DNA of 64,000 nucleotides from assembly GCF_014529935.1 (NCBI RefSeq), contig NZ_JACVFC010000003.1:744001-808000 (forward strand). Direction: 5' to 3'. This document shows, piece after piece, positions 25,400-35,048 of the stretch (the stretch's first letter is position 1; the number at the start of each line of letters is the position of its first letter). The notes under the pieces are model-generated. The model was given only the letters and a program-made list of their open reading frames with translations, ran no database searches and was not told the origin of the DNA. This stretch comes from Chitinophaga qingshengii (GTDB taxonomy: Bacteria > Bacteroidota > Bacteroidia > Chitinophagales > Chitinophagaceae). The position numbers were made by a program, and so were the translations under genes.

Positions 25400-28300
25400 T
25401 AGAACGTTACGTTTAAGCCTCCGTTAAATGTTTTCAGCATCGGATAACGGTAAATGGTGGTTTGGTCCAGTATGGATTCGGGATCAAAATCCTTGTAACG
25501 GGAGAAAGTCAGCAGATTCTCACCATTGATGAATACACCTACTTTGCTGATCTTAACTTTAGACAACCATCTGTCAGGTAAGGAGTAGCCCAGCTGAATA
25601 TTTTTCATACGTACGTAAGCGTTATTGCGCAGCCAGAAATCGGAGCCACGGAAGTTGTCGCTGGCGCCGATGGTGGCAATAGGCAGACGGGCATTCGGGT
25701 TCTCCGGTGTCCAGGCGTCTGTCAGCCACTCTTTGGTGGCATTGGCACCATTCACGAAAGGAACAGCCAGGTTGCCGGTGGGATAGGCTTTGATACCGCC
25801 AATACCCTGGAAAGAGGCATTCAGGGTGATTCCTTTGTAGCCCAGGTTAAAACCGAAACCAAACGTCCATTTAGGTACGGAAGAAGAACTGTTCAGTATC
25901 ACACGGTCGTCGCCATTGATGATGCCATCTCCGTTGATGTCTTTGTACTTGATATATCCGGCCCGTGTGTTGGGATTCTGGGTCGCACTTTTAGCCACTT
26001 CTTCATTACTCTGGAAAAGGCCATCAGACAGCAATACATAGTAGGCATCGATGGGATACCCTTTCATGGTAATGGTATTACCGCTGTATATTTTCTCACC
26101 TTTCAGGTCCACCACCATATTCTTGTTGTAGGATACGTTACCGTATACGCCATAATCCAGGTTACCGAAATTATCACGGTACTGCAACACTACTTCAATA
26201 CCGGTGTTATCTACGGTACCAACGTTCTGCTTGGGACCATTCAGATTACCTACCTGTGAAGGAATAGCAACAGTGCGTAAAATACCGGTAGTCCGTTTTT
26301 TATAGGCATCTATAGTCAACGCAATGCGGCTTTTCCATACATTGATATCTACGCCGGCATTGTAGGTTGTAGTTGTTTCCCAGCTGATGGTGGTATCTGT
26401 ATAGTTTTTAGTAGCGCCGCCGGAGCTAAGTGTACCGCCAAAACTGTAATCCTCTTTCAGGTCAACAGACGGTGTATAGCTGTAAAGTGGTACGGCCTGG
26501 TTACCCATCTGACCAGCGGATACACGCAGTTTTAAGACGTCAATGAATTTAGAATCGAAGAAAGATTCTTTGTCAATACGCCAACCTGCAGACACAGAAG
26601 GGAAGAAGCCCCAGCGGTGTCCTTTGGCAAAACGGGAGGAACCATCATACCGGAAAGTCGCTTCCAGCAGATATTTCCCATCATAGTCATAGTTGGCACG
26701 TCCAAAATAGGACTCCAATACATCACGGGTGGTATTGCCGGTAGTGGCGTTCCATACAGTGCCAGCTGACAAAGCGTCGAGTGTGGCATCCAGATAACCA
26801 TACATGCTGGCATCAAACTGGTCACTGTCAAAATTGTCATAGCTGGCGCCTACCATCACGCCCAGATTATGTTTGGAAGCAAAAGTTTTTTTCCAGTCCA
26901 ATGTGTTGTAGAAGTGGATGTTCATATCATTGTAATCCGTCTTGTACGAACGTGGAGCGGTGGTCTGGTTGTTCCAGTTAGTGACTTTATTGGTCTTGGG
27001 ATCGTAGGTAGACATGCGCGGCGTGAACTGCGTTAATTGTCCATCATACTTATCTACCCCAAATTTGATATTGTAGTTAATATCAAACGGTAACTTGTAA
27101 TCGGCAAAAATGGTAGCCAGGAAACGCTGTACTACTTTGGTTTGCAGACCATTGTAAGACAACATACGGGGATGTTCCCAGTTATTGCGGCCAGCTGTTC
27201 TCAGCCAGGAATTGCCATAGCGGCCATCTGCAAGCGTATCGGTCAATATAGGCAGTGCTCGCGCCAGATATTCCCAGGTAGAGTTGTAGAAAGGCTGTGT
27301 ATAGTTACGGTAATAACCATCCAGGGTGATGCCCGCCTTTAACTTACTGGTTACCTGCATGGAGGTATTAAGACCTACGGAATACTTTTTTTCATGATTA
27401 CCAGGCCCAAACAAAATACCGTCACGGTCAAGATAACCGAGTGATAACCGGTATTGATATTTCTCACCACTGCCCGCTACACTTAGGTCATGCTTTTGAA
27501 TAATCCCGTTTTTGAGTGCAATCTTATACCAGTTATTAGCCGGATAAGTAATCGGATCTGTCAGCATCCCCTTTTCATATTCGGCTATCTCTGCATCAGA
27601 ATAATCCAGCTGCGTAACACCGGTGTTAAGATTGGCCTGGTTCTTCAGCTTCATATAAGCAATCGGATCATCGATGATATCCGGCAGATAAGTAGCTTTC
27701 TGCATTCCGCGATAATAGCTGTAATTAACTTTGGAAGCGCCTTTGCCTTTCTTGGTGGTTACCAGGATAACGCCATTGGCTGCACGGGAGCCGTAAATGG
27801 CTGCAGCGGCATCTTTCAATACGGTAATGGTCTCAATGTCATTCGGATTCAATTCATCCATGGAATATTCGATACCATCTACGAGCACTAACGGAGAGGA
27901 GCTGCTTAGCGTACCTACGCCACGAATGCGGATGGTGGCACGGTCTACACCCGGCTGGCTATTACCAAGATTCGCAAACACTCCCGGCACCCCCTGCAAC
28001 GCATTACTGGCGTTGGTCAGCGGACGGCCTTCCTGTTGTGCCATAGACACAGTGGTAATGGCGCCGGTGAGCGTAGCTTTTTTCTGGGTGCCGTAACCCA
28101 CTACTACAACATCATTCAGCTTTTGTACATCTTCTTCGAGGATGATCTGTAACGGCGTGGCATTGGCGACTTTAATCTCTTTGGAGAGATAGCCGATAAA
28201 AGAAATTTTTAACGTGGCACCTACAGGCGCATTGAGTTTAAACTGACCATCAGCGCCGGTGCTGGCGCCTTTACTGGTACCGGCTACCTGGATGTTAACG

Positions 28301-28452
28301 CCGGGAAGTGGCGTTCCGCCCGCCCCGGTTACTTTGCCGGAGAGGGAAATGTCCTGTGCATACAGGGAAACGGTCGTGGAAAGAATGACCCCGAGGCATA
28401 GCAATAGCAGCCCTGCCGGACGCAATGCCCGGAATCGTGTTCGCAATTTCAT
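25399..28452 (-). CDS. SusC/RagA TonB-dependent transporter of the glp locus
   Basis: 1017 residues. Signal peptide (cleavage near YAQ, residue 33), carboxypeptidase-regulatory-like domain (about 36-108), SusC signature VVVVGYGTQKKATLTG at about 115-130, plug with 'PLVLVDGIEYSMDELNP', and a barrel ending in GGLNVTF. Unlike the SusC at 1821-5372 it has no STN domain, so it should transport without FecR signalling. It overlaps susD by one base and lies 35 bp after the glycerophosphodiesterase gene, so the pair is tied to that operon. Confidence 0.95.
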   Translation of the reverse strand: MKLRTRFRALRPAGLLLLCLGVILSTTVSLYAQDISLSGKVTGAGGTPLPGVNIQVAGTSKGASTGADGQFKLNAPVGATLKISFIGYLSKEIKVANATPLQIILEEDVQKLNDVVVVGYGTQKKATLTGAITTVSMAQQEGRPLTNASNALQGVPGVFANLGNSQPGVDRATIRIRGVGTLSSSSPLVLVDGIEYSMDELNPNDIETITVLKDAAAAIYGSRAANGVILVTTKKGKGASKVNYSYYRGMQKATYLPDIIDDPIAYMKLKNQANLNTGVTQLDYSDAEIAEYEKGMLTDPITYPANNWYKIALKNGIIQKHDLSVAGSGEKYQYRLSLGYLDRDGILFGPGNHEKKYSVGLNTSMQVTSKLKAGITLDGYYRNYTQPFYNSTWEYLARALPILTDTLADGRYGNSWLRTAGRNNWEHPRMLSYNGLQTKVVQRFLATIFADYKLPFDINYNIKFGVDKYDGQLTQFTPRMSTYDPKTNKVTNWNNQTTAPRSYKTDYNDMNIHFYNTLDWKKTFASKHNLGVMVGASYDNFDSDQFDASMYGYLDATLDALSAGTVWNATTGNTTRDVLESYFGRANYDYDGKYLLEATFRYDGSSRFAKGHRWGFFPSVSAGWRIDKESFFDSKFIDVLKLRVSAGQMGNQAVPLYSYTPSVDLKEDYSFGGTLSSGGATKNYTDTTISWETTTTYNAGVDINVWKSRIALTIDAYKKRTTGILRTVAIPSQVGNLNGPKQNVGTVDNTGIEVVLQYRDNFGNLDYGVYGNVSYNKNMVVDLKGEKIYSGNTITMKGYPIDAYYVLLSDGLFQSNEEVAKSATQNPNTRAGYIKYKDINGDGIINGDDRVILNSSSSVPKWTFGFGFNLGYKGITLNASFQGIGGIKAYPTGNLAVPFVNGANATKEWLTDAWTPENPNARLPIATIGASDNFRGSDFWLRNNAYVRMKNIQLGYSLPDRWLSKVKISKVGVFINGENLLTFSRYKDFDPESILDQTTIYRYPMLKTFNGGLNVTF

Positions 28453-28487
28453 AAGCTGTTTTTTTGTGTTGTTTTTTTTGGTTGACT

Positions 28488-29426
28488 TTATTTTATCGCT
28501 TCTTCCAGCCTGTTGGGATAATCTGTGATGATACCGTCTACGCCCATGGCTTTAATTCTTTTCATTGATTCAACATCCTGGATAGTCCAGGGAACAATCA
28601 GCACGTTTTTATCATGGCATTTTTTCACCAGTTCCGGCGTTACCAGGCTGAGATGCGGATTGTAGAAAGCAGGAGTGAAACCCAGCTGTTCTATATGTTT
28701 TTCGAAAGACACGTTTTTGTCGCCGGTCAGGAAACCCAGTCTGATCTTCGGATGCGTTTTGTGCAGTACCTGCAACGGACGCATATCGAACGACTGGATC
28801 AGCAAACGGTTGCCCAGCGGTTTCAACTGTTTGACGGCCATCATGATCTTCATGTATTCTTCCGGAGCCGGTTGTTCAGTACCGTCGGTCTTTTCGGAGG
28901 ATTTTACTTCCAGCAGGTAATACACCGGCGGCAGGTTATGTGTTTTCGTATAGTGCTCCACGGAGTCGATCATTTCTCCCAGCAACGGCGCATAGGAGCG
29001 GAGCCGTGTTTGTTCCGGGAACTCCGGGTAGGCTTTTTCACCAATGATAAAACGACGGATGTCGGCATAGTTCATATGGTAAAAAATGTATTTGTTGCGC
29101 TCCGCACTGGGAATGTCTTTCCCGTCAGGCATCGTGGTGTAGGACGGTGTAAAGGACGCATCGTGGTATACTACTACCTGCCCGTCTTTGGTGATGTGTA
29201 CATCAAATTCAATGGTGTTGGCGCCTGTCTCAATGCCTTTGTACATCGCCGGAATGGTGTTTTCAGGCATCAGTCCGCGGGTACCGCGGTGTCCGACTTT
29301 AAAGAAAGCGGGCAGGTCTTTGTGTTGTGCAACAGTGGCAGACCTGCTTGTTTTACAGGCTGTAAACGCAGTCGCTGCAGCTGCCATGGCGCAGGCCATC
29401 AGCCGGAGATTCATTTGTTTTTTCAT
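28488..29426 (-). CDS. glpQ: Glycerophosphodiester phosphodiesterase lipoprotein
   Basis: 312 residues with a lipobox (FTAC, Cys24), so membrane-anchored in the periplasm or on the surface. GDPD motifs: VGHRGTRGLMPENT (His46, Glu55, Asn56), EFDVHITKDG (Glu73, Asp75) and VVYHDA (His88), then EVKSSE and the C-terminal 'IVPWTIQD' and 'GVDGIITDYP'. It cleaves glycerophosphodiesters to sn-glycerol-3-phosphate and an alcohol. It lies 54 bp after glpF and 35 bp before susC, linking outer membrane uptake to glycerol metabolism. The symbol is by function; orthology to E. coli GlpQ or UgpQ is not resolved. Confidence 0.9.
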   Translation of the reverse strand: MKKQMNLRLMACAMAAAATAFTACKTSRSATVAQHKDLPAFFKVGHRGTRGLMPENTIPAMYKGIETGANTIEFDVHITKDGQVVVYHDASFTPSYTTMPDGKDIPSAERNKYIFYHMNYADIRRFIIGEKAYPEFPEQTRLRSYAPLLGEMIDSVEHYTKTHNLPPVYYLLEVKSSEKTDGTEQPAPEEYMKIMMAVKQLKPLGNRLLIQSFDMRPLQVLHKTHPKIRLGFLTGDKNVSFEKHIEQLGFTPAFYNPHLSLVTPELVKKCHDKNVLIVPWTIQDVESMKRIKAMGVDGIITDYPNRLEEAIK

Positions 29427-29480
29427 TGTTGATAGTTGTTACAGGTTGTGATCATTTTTTCTAACGTGCATACGTGATGG

Positions 29481-30209
29481 TTATTTCAGCAACAGGTACA
29501 AGGCCGCTGCGAGTACGCCGCCTGCCAGTGGACCGGCAACAGGTACCCAGGCATAGGCCCAGTCGCTATGACCTTTACCATTCATCGGAAGGATGGCGTG
29601 CATGATACGCGGACCTAAATCCCTGGCTGGGTTAATAGCATATCCGGTGGTACCGCCTAAAGAAAGACCGATGGCCCATACCAGGAAAGCCACGGGTACA
29701 GCGCCCAGGGAACCCAGGCCTACAGGTGTTTTTTCGGTACCCAGTTCCGCATTGGTGAAATAAAAAATAGTGAACAGCAGCACAAAGGCGCCGGTCACTT
29801 CGCAGATAAAGTTGCGCAACGGTTTACGTATAGCCGGCTCCGTGCAGAAGCAGGCACGCTGTAAACCATTGTCAGGCGTAGCATCGAAATGGTCTTTGTA
29901 GTTGTACCACACCAGCGAAGTGCCCAGCATGGCGCCGCCCATTTGTGCCAGCACGAACATAGGCACGTCTGCCCAATTGAACTTGCCGGCGGCGGCGAGT
30001 GCCACGCTCACGGCGGGGTTCAGATGTGCACCGCTGTATGGACCAGCCACAACTACGCCTACATATACGGCCAGGGCCCAGCCGGTGGTAATAACGATCC
30101 ATCCGCCGCTGTTGCCCTTGGTTTTGTTGAGTACTACATTGGCTACTACGCCGTTGCCCAGCAACAGCAGTAAAGCGGTACCGATGAATTCAGCTAAAAT
30201 CGGAGACAT
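29481..30209 (-). CDS. glpF: Glycerol facilitator (MIP/aquaporin family)
   Basis: 242 residues, six membrane helices and two half-helices. The first NPA is in GAHLNPAVSVAL and the second in GYAINPARDLGPR; the Asp after NPAR is the aquaglyceroporin marker that distinguishes GlpF from water-only channels. Neighbours glpK (54 bp upstream) and glpQ (54 bp downstream) support glycerol as the solute. Located in the inner membrane. Confidence 0.95.
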   Translation of the reverse strand: MSPILAEFIGTALLLLLGNGVVANVVLNKTKGNSGGWIVITTGWALAVYVGVVVAGPYSGAHLNPAVSVALAAAGKFNWADVPMFVLAQMGGAMLGTSLVWYNYKDHFDATPDNGLQRACFCTEPAIRKPLRNFICEVTGAFVLLFTIFYFTNAELGTEKTPVGLGSLGAVPVAFLVWAIGLSLGGTTGYAINPARDLGPRIMHAILPMNGKGHSDWAYAWVPVAGPLAGGVLAAALYLLLK

Positions 30210-30263
30210 AGAGATTGGTAGATATTTTATGTTTGGTTAAGGATTGCATGATTTCCGTCTACG

Positions 30264-31757
30264 TTATTGCTGTGCCCAGTGTCTGGCGGCATCTACGGCT
30301 TTATGCCAGCCACTGATCCAGGTATCGCGGTGTGTTTGTTCCAGGTTCGGCGCAAAAGTTTTTTCCATCTGCCACTGGCTGCGGATCTCTTCGAGGTTCT
30401 GCCAGTAACCGGTAGCCAGGCCGGCCAGGTAAGCGGCGCCGAGGGCGGTAGTTTCTGTAATGCCAGGGCGTACTACTTTCGCCTGCAGGATATCCGATTG
30501 GAACTGCATTAGCAGGTTGTTGCCGGTGGCGCCGCCATCTACGCGTAATTCCTGTATGCTGATGCCGGCATCGGCTTCCATGGCCTTGAGTACATCCATG
30601 GTCTGATAGGCAATGCTCTCCAATGCGGCACGCGCAATATGCGAGGCATTGGTGCCACGGGTCATGCCCACAAGGGTACCACGGGCATGCTGGTCCCAAT
30701 AAGGAGCGCCTAGCCCGGCGAATGCAGGTACCAGGTATACGCCGTCGTTTTGTGCTGCTTTGGCGGCGAGTGCTTCTACTTCGGAAGAGGAACGGATAAT
30801 GCCCAGTCCATCACGCAGCCACTGTACGATGGCGCCGGCAATGAAGATGCTGCCTTCGAGGGCGTAATGGGTCTGACCATTCACTTTCCAGGCGACGGTT
30901 GTCAGCAGGTTATTTTTGCTGATGATTGGTTTAGTACCGATGTTCATCAACATAAAACAGCCGGTGCCATAGGTGTTTTTTACCATACCGGGCTCGGTAC
31001 ACATCTGCCCGAATAAGGCGGCATGCTGATCGCCGGCCATACCGGAAATAGGTATCTGTTCAGCGAAAACACCGGGAGCGGTGAGTCCGCATACTTCGCT
31101 GGATTCTTTTACTTCCGGCAGCATAGAGACAGGGATGTCCAGTAATGCCAGCAGTTCTTCGTCCCATTGCTGCGTGTGGATATTGAACAGCATGGTGCGG
31201 GAGGCATTGGTAATATCGGTGGCATGAACAGCGCCATGGGTAAGGTTCCATACCAGCCAGGCATCTACGGTGCCGAAAGCCAGTTTGCCTTGTGCTGCTT
31301 TTTCCCGGGCGCCACTAACGTTATCGAGGATCCATTTTACCTTGGTGCCGGAGAAATAGGCGTCGATCACGAGGCCGGTTTTAGCCCGGACCATTTCTTC
31401 CTTACCGCTGGCTTTCAGGCTGTCGCAGAAAGCGGCGGTGCGGCGGTCCTGCCATACGATAGCGTTGTGTACGGGTTTGCCGGTTTCACGGTCCCATACA
31501 ATGGTGGTTTCCCTTTGATTGGTGATACCGATAGCGGCAATGTTACCACCTTCCAGACCTACTTTGGCCATCGCTTCGGTAGCAACGCCTATCTGGCTGC
31601 TCCATATTTCTGCAGGGTCATGTTCTACCCATCCTGGTTGTGGAAACAACTGGGTAAATTCTTTTTGTGCTACAGAAATAACGGCCCCTGTTTTGTCGAA
31701 GATGATGGCTCTTGAGCTGGTAGTACCCTGGTCCAGCGCCATTACGTATTTGGTCAT
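30264..31757 (-). CDS. glpK: Glycerol kinase
   Basis: 497 residues, the usual length. FGGY-kinase motifs: ALDQGTTSSRAIIFD (about 7-21), 'GITNQRETTIVWDRETGKP' split here, GSIFIAGAIVQWLRDGL and the C-terminal 'RVDGGATGNNLLMQFQSDI'. Phosphorylates glycerol to sn-glycerol-3-phosphate in the cytoplasm, trapping it after GlpF. Lies 39 bp after glpD on the same strand. Confidence 0.97.
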   Translation of the reverse strand: MTKYVMALDQGTTSSRAIIFDKTGAVISVAQKEFTQLFPQPGWVEHDPAEIWSSQIGVATEAMAKVGLEGGNIAAIGITNQRETTIVWDRETGKPVHNAIVWQDRRTAAFCDSLKASGKEEMVRAKTGLVIDAYFSGTKVKWILDNVSGAREKAAQGKLAFGTVDAWLVWNLTHGAVHATDITNASRTMLFNIHTQQWDEELLALLDIPVSMLPEVKESSEVCGLTAPGVFAEQIPISGMAGDQHAALFGQMCTEPGMVKNTYGTGCFMLMNIGTKPIISKNNLLTTVAWKVNGQTHYALEGSIFIAGAIVQWLRDGLGIIRSSSEVEALAAKAAQNDGVYLVPAFAGLGAPYWDQHARGTLVGMTRGTNASHIARAALESIAYQTMDVLKAMEADAGISIQELRVDGGATGNNLLMQFQSDILQAKVVRPGITETTALGAAYLAGLATGYWQNLEEIRSQWQMEKTFAPNLEQTHRDTWISGWHKAVDAARHWAQQ

Positions 31758-31796
31758 GTTTTTCTTTTTCTGCGTGGATAATTGTTTGATCGTATG

Positions 31797-33398
31797 TTAA
31801 GCGCCTACAGGCAGTTGTTCGCGTGTACGGATGTTTTTCAGCAGGTAGTTTTGTGCTACGGCGGTAAAGGCTGCCACCTGCTGTTTTTGCCAGGTTTCGT
31901 CTTTGCCCAGTTCTGTTGCCATGAGGGATGCTACTTCCGGCGCCATGTCAATGGCTGCCTGTGCATCGAGGAACAGGGCCCGGGTTCTCCTGGCAAGGGT
32001 ATCTTCTACGGTGCGCGCCATTTCCTGTCTCACCGCCCAGATTACCTGTGCTTTGATATAAGGTAACCGCGGATGTATGATTTTGCCCAGCTCCGGCTGC
32101 ATCGCGGCCAGTGCCTGTACCTGCGCGGCGTCGCTGCCATATACATCTAATGGTATCTGTGTCATGGGCTGCTTCTGATAACCATGTATGCGCAGGTCTT
32201 TGGTGTTGCATTTGGCGGCTGTGATGTTACCCTGACGGATAGCTTCGTCCACCGTGTCTTCTGCCATCTTGCGGAAGGTGGTCCATTTACCGCCGGTGAT
32301 GGTGATCAGTCCGGAAGGGGCGACGATGATTTTATGGCTGCGGGAAATCTCCTTGGTGCTGTTGGTATCTTTCTGCGGCGCTGCGAGTGGACGTAAACCG
32401 GCAAATACGCTCAACACATCTTCACGTGTAGGCGTACGGGTGAGATATTGTGCGGCCGTGCTGAGGATAAATGTTATCTCCTGTTCCAACGCTACCGGCT
32501 CCATGCTGTGGGATTCCAACGGGGTGTCGGTGGTACCCAGCAACACTTTATTGTGCCAGGGCACGGCAAAGAGTACACGCCCGTCTGATGTCTTGGGTAT
32601 CATAATGGCGCTGCGGCTTTGCAGGAAAGAGGCGTCGAGTACCAGGTGTACACCCTGACTGGGGCGTACCAGCGGACGGGCGCCGGGATTATCGAGTTGC
32701 AGGATCTCATCCACAAATACGCCGGTGGCGTTGATCACCGTGCGGGCAGCCAGCTGGAAGGTTTCGCCGCTCTCCAGGTCGGTGGCGGTGACACCGCTCA
32801 CTTTCCCGTTTTGTTTCAGCAGACCATCTACCTTGCAATAGTTGAGCACTACGGCGCCGTTCTCTGCGGCTGTTTGCGCGATATTGACAGCCAGCCGGGC
32901 ATCGTCAAACTGTCCGTCATGGTATACGATACCGCCTTTAAGGCCATCGGCCTGTATATTCGGTAGCCGCTGGGTGACTTCATTTTTACTGATATGTTTG
33001 GACTTGCCCAGGCTTAAGCGGCCGGAAAGCAGATCATATATTTTAAGACCGATGGTATAAAAAGGACCTTGCCACCACGAATAGTGCGGAATAATAAATT
33101 GTTGGTTATGTGCGAGGTGAGGAGCGTTGTTGAGCAACAAACCTCTTTCATACAAGGCTTCTCTTACCAGGGCTACGTCGCCCTGAGCCAGGTATCGCAC
33201 CCCGCCGTGTACCAGTTTGGTAGCGCGGCTGGAAGTGCCTTTGGCAAAGTCGGCCTGTTCCAGCAATAAGGTTTTATATCCCCTGGAAGCAGCGTCCATG
33301 GCTATTCCCAGGCCAGTGGCGCCTCCTCCTATAATGATCATATCCCAGGTACGGGTGGACGTGGATCTTAGGCTTTTGATTGATTCCGGTCTATTCAT
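31797..33398 (-). CDS. glpD: Glycerol-3-phosphate dehydrogenase, FAD-dependent
   Basis: 533 residues. The FAD-binding Rossmann loop is IIIGGGATGLGIAMDAASRG (about 21-40), followed by the family pattern FAKGTSSRATKLVHGGVRYL. The C-terminal domain has 'ITGGKWTTFRKMAEDTVDEA', typical of GlpD. It oxidises glycerol-3-phosphate to dihydroxyacetone phosphate at the inner membrane and passes electrons to quinone. First gene of the minus-strand glp row; a divergent GlpR-type regulator starts 358 bp away. Confidence 0.96.
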   Translation of the reverse strand: MNRPESIKSLRSTSTRTWDMIIIGGGATGLGIAMDAASRGYKTLLLEQADFAKGTSSRATKLVHGGVRYLAQGDVALVREALYERGLLLNNAPHLAHNQQFIIPHYSWWQGPFYTIGLKIYDLLSGRLSLGKSKHISKNEVTQRLPNIQADGLKGGIVYHDGQFDDARLAVNIAQTAAENGAVVLNYCKVDGLLKQNGKVSGVTATDLESGETFQLAARTVINATGVFVDEILQLDNPGARPLVRPSQGVHLVLDASFLQSRSAIMIPKTSDGRVLFAVPWHNKVLLGTTDTPLESHSMEPVALEQEITFILSTAAQYLTRTPTREDVLSVFAGLRPLAAPQKDTNSTKEISRSHKIIVAPSGLITITGGKWTTFRKMAEDTVDEAIRQGNITAAKCNTKDLRIHGYQKQPMTQIPLDVYGSDAAQVQALAAMQPELGKIIHPRLPYIKAQVIWAVRQEMARTVEDTLARRTRALFLDAQAAIDMAPEVASLMATELGKDETWQKQQVAAFTAVAQNYLLKNIRTREQLPVGA

Positions 33399-33756
33399 AT
33401 TATTACAATGTTCCTTTTAAATACTTTCAAATTGTTATATTTGAATGTAAAATAAAAGAAAATAAAACAAATCGAAACCAAAATAGAAAAATAAACCAGA
33501 AAGTGAAATATTTTTTGGATGAAAGGGAAAATGGCTGTGAACAGTGGCGGAACTGTTTCAATATCTTCCAAATGAAAGTTTGTCTGGATAAAAAGATAAG
33601 AATAGAAAATAGATTGAAATAGAAGACGCTATGTGCTTTTGTTTTTTCATCACTCCTTTGTTTTCCCCATCCGCTTCTTTGCTCCTTCGCTTTCTTTAAA
33701 AGCTTTGCGTGCAAAAAAACTTGTCAATAGGTTTTAATACTTTATTTTTATGTGAT
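33399..33756. other. Divergent glpD/glpR intergenic region
   Basis: 358 bp without a gene. It is AT-rich and strand-asymmetric: 33447-33520 is dominated by A-tracts on the plus strand, which would favour curved DNA. The only clear palindrome is the TTCAAAT/ATTTGAA pair near glpD. No riboswitch-like fold was recognised. Confidence 0.6.
33426..33445. promoter_or_regulatory. Palindrome upstream of glpD, candidate GlpR operator
   Basis: TTCAAAT (33426-33432) and ATTTGAA (33439-33445) form a perfect inverted repeat with a 6-bp spacer, 28 bp upstream of the glpD ATG. The DeoR-family gene across the spacer makes it the natural candidate ligand, but the E. coli GlpR consensus is not matched. Confidence 0.4.
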
Positions 33757-34527
33757 ATGTCTATGATTAATATAGCTGAACGCCATAAGTTTATACTGGA
33801 TAAACTCGCAGAAAAAGGATATGTGAATGTAGTCGATCTCTGCAAGGAGCTCGATGTATCGGGAGTGACTATACGTAAAGATCTGAAGCTGCTGGAAGAC
33901 AAGGCGCTGCTGTTCCGCTCGCATGGCGGGGCTACGGTCAACAATCCTTACACCAACGATAAGCCGGTCAATGAAAAAGAAAAGCTGCACAGTGAAGAGA
34001 AAAACAATATCGGCCTGGCGGCGGCGGCACTCATAGCACCCAACGACGCGATCATCATTGCCTCCGGGACTTCTGTACTGGCACTGGCGAAAAATATCCA
34101 TCCCAAAGGCCATCTCACCGTCATCACCGGCGCACTCAATGTGGCACTGGAACTGATCCGTATCCCGGATGTGGAAGTAATACAGCTCGGCGGCCAGCTC
34201 CGCACCAGCTCATCTTCGGTGACAGGTCCCTATGCGGAAAAAATACTGGAAGACTTCTCCTGTAGTAAACTATTCCTCGGTGTAGATGGTATCGACCTTG
34301 AATTTGGCCTCACTACTTCCAATATCGGAGAAGCGCATCTCAATCAGAAAATGATCGCTACGGTGCAGAAAATTATCGTGCTGGTGGATTCCTCCAAATT
34401 CGGCAAAAGAGGCTTCGGCCGTATCTGTGGCCTGGAAGATGTAGATGAGGTGATCACCGATACGGGCATTTCCCCCCACCTCGTAAAAGCGATGGAAGAT
34501 ATGGGCATTAAAGTGACAATCGTATAA
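33757..34527 (+). CDS. glpR: DeoR/GlpR-family transcriptional regulator
   Basis: About 256 residues from ATG 33757 (ATG 33763 is also possible; the frame extends to 33709 without a plausible N-terminus). The DeoR HTH is AERHKFILDKLAEKGYVNVV then LDVSGVTIRKDLKLLE. The sensor half has 'DAIIIASGTSVLALA' and 'KLFLGVDGIDLEFGLTT', the sugar-phosphate isomerase-like domain that binds a phosphorylated ligand. Divergent from the glp row, so glycerol-3-phosphate-responsive repression is inferred by analogy with GlpR. Confidence 0.88.
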   Translation: MSMINIAERHKFILDKLAEKGYVNVVDLCKELDVSGVTIRKDLKLLEDKALLFRSHGGATVNNPYTNDKPVNEKEKLHSEEKNNIGLAAAALIAPNDAIIIASGTSVLALAKNIHPKGHLTVITGALNVALELIRIPDVEVIQLGGQLRTSSSSVTGPYAEKILEDFSCSKLFLGVDGIDLEFGLTTSNIGEAHLNQKMIATVQKIIVLVDSSKFGKRGFGRICGLEDVDEVITDTGISPHLVKAMEDMGIKVTIV

Positions 34528-34581
34528 CACTTTCCCCTTTTTGAATATCTTTATGGCTCATCTATCTTTATTTATCAGCAC

Positions 34582-35037
34582 ATGATTCTCGACACCATCA
34601 GCAATGCCCATCGCTATCACTGCCTGGGACCCAGATTTGTCAAGGCTTTCGAATACCTCGCACAAACCGATTTTCACACACTGGAAAAAGGAAAATACGA
34701 AATCGACGGCACCAACCTCTTCGCCATTGTGAATGAATATGATACCGTAGATCCGTCAGGTGAACAAATGGAAGCGCATAAAAAATACATCGATATACAA
34801 TATATCGTACGCGGCGCAGAACATATCGGCCATGATTTTCTACAACAACAAACACCTTCCAAAGCATACAGCGAAACGGAAGACTATATGCTATTCGCAG
34901 AAAAACCGGCGTTTTTTACCCGCCTCGATCAGGAACATTTTTCGATCTTTTTCCCTACAGACCTGCATATGCCTAATCTGCAGATTGATCGGCCAGGCCC
35001 TGTAAAGAAAGTAGTGATCAAGCTGGCCGTTCAATAA
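34582..35037 (+). CDS. YhcH/YjgK/YiaL-family protein (DUF386)
   Basis: 151 residues, typical size. Cupin-like fold with the conserved pattern 'ANYEIDG'-type strand (KGKYEIDGTNLFAIVNEY), then EAHKKYIDIQYIVRGAEHI with the metal-coordinating His residues, and 'FSIFFPTDLHMPNL' near the end. The family is linked to anomerisation or handling of sialic acid and other sugars (YhcH, EbgC). It follows glpR by 54 bp on the same strand, with TATCTTTA boxes at 34546 and 34563 that could give it its own promoter. Substrate unknown. Confidence 0.88.
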   Translation: MILDTISNAHRYHCLGPRFVKAFEYLAQTDFHTLEKGKYEIDGTNLFAIVNEYDTVDPSGEQMEAHKKYIDIQYIVRGAEHIGHDFLQQQTPSKAYSETEDYMLFAEKPAFFTRLDQEHFSIFFPTDLHMPNLQIDRPGPVKKVVIKLAVQ

Positions 35038-35048
35038 ATCATTTGTTC

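Noticed and set aside
33447..33520. Phased A-tracts as a curved-DNA promoter element
   Set aside because: A-tracts are abundant but their spacing is about 5 and 10 bp irregularly, so phasing is not convincing without a curvature calculation.
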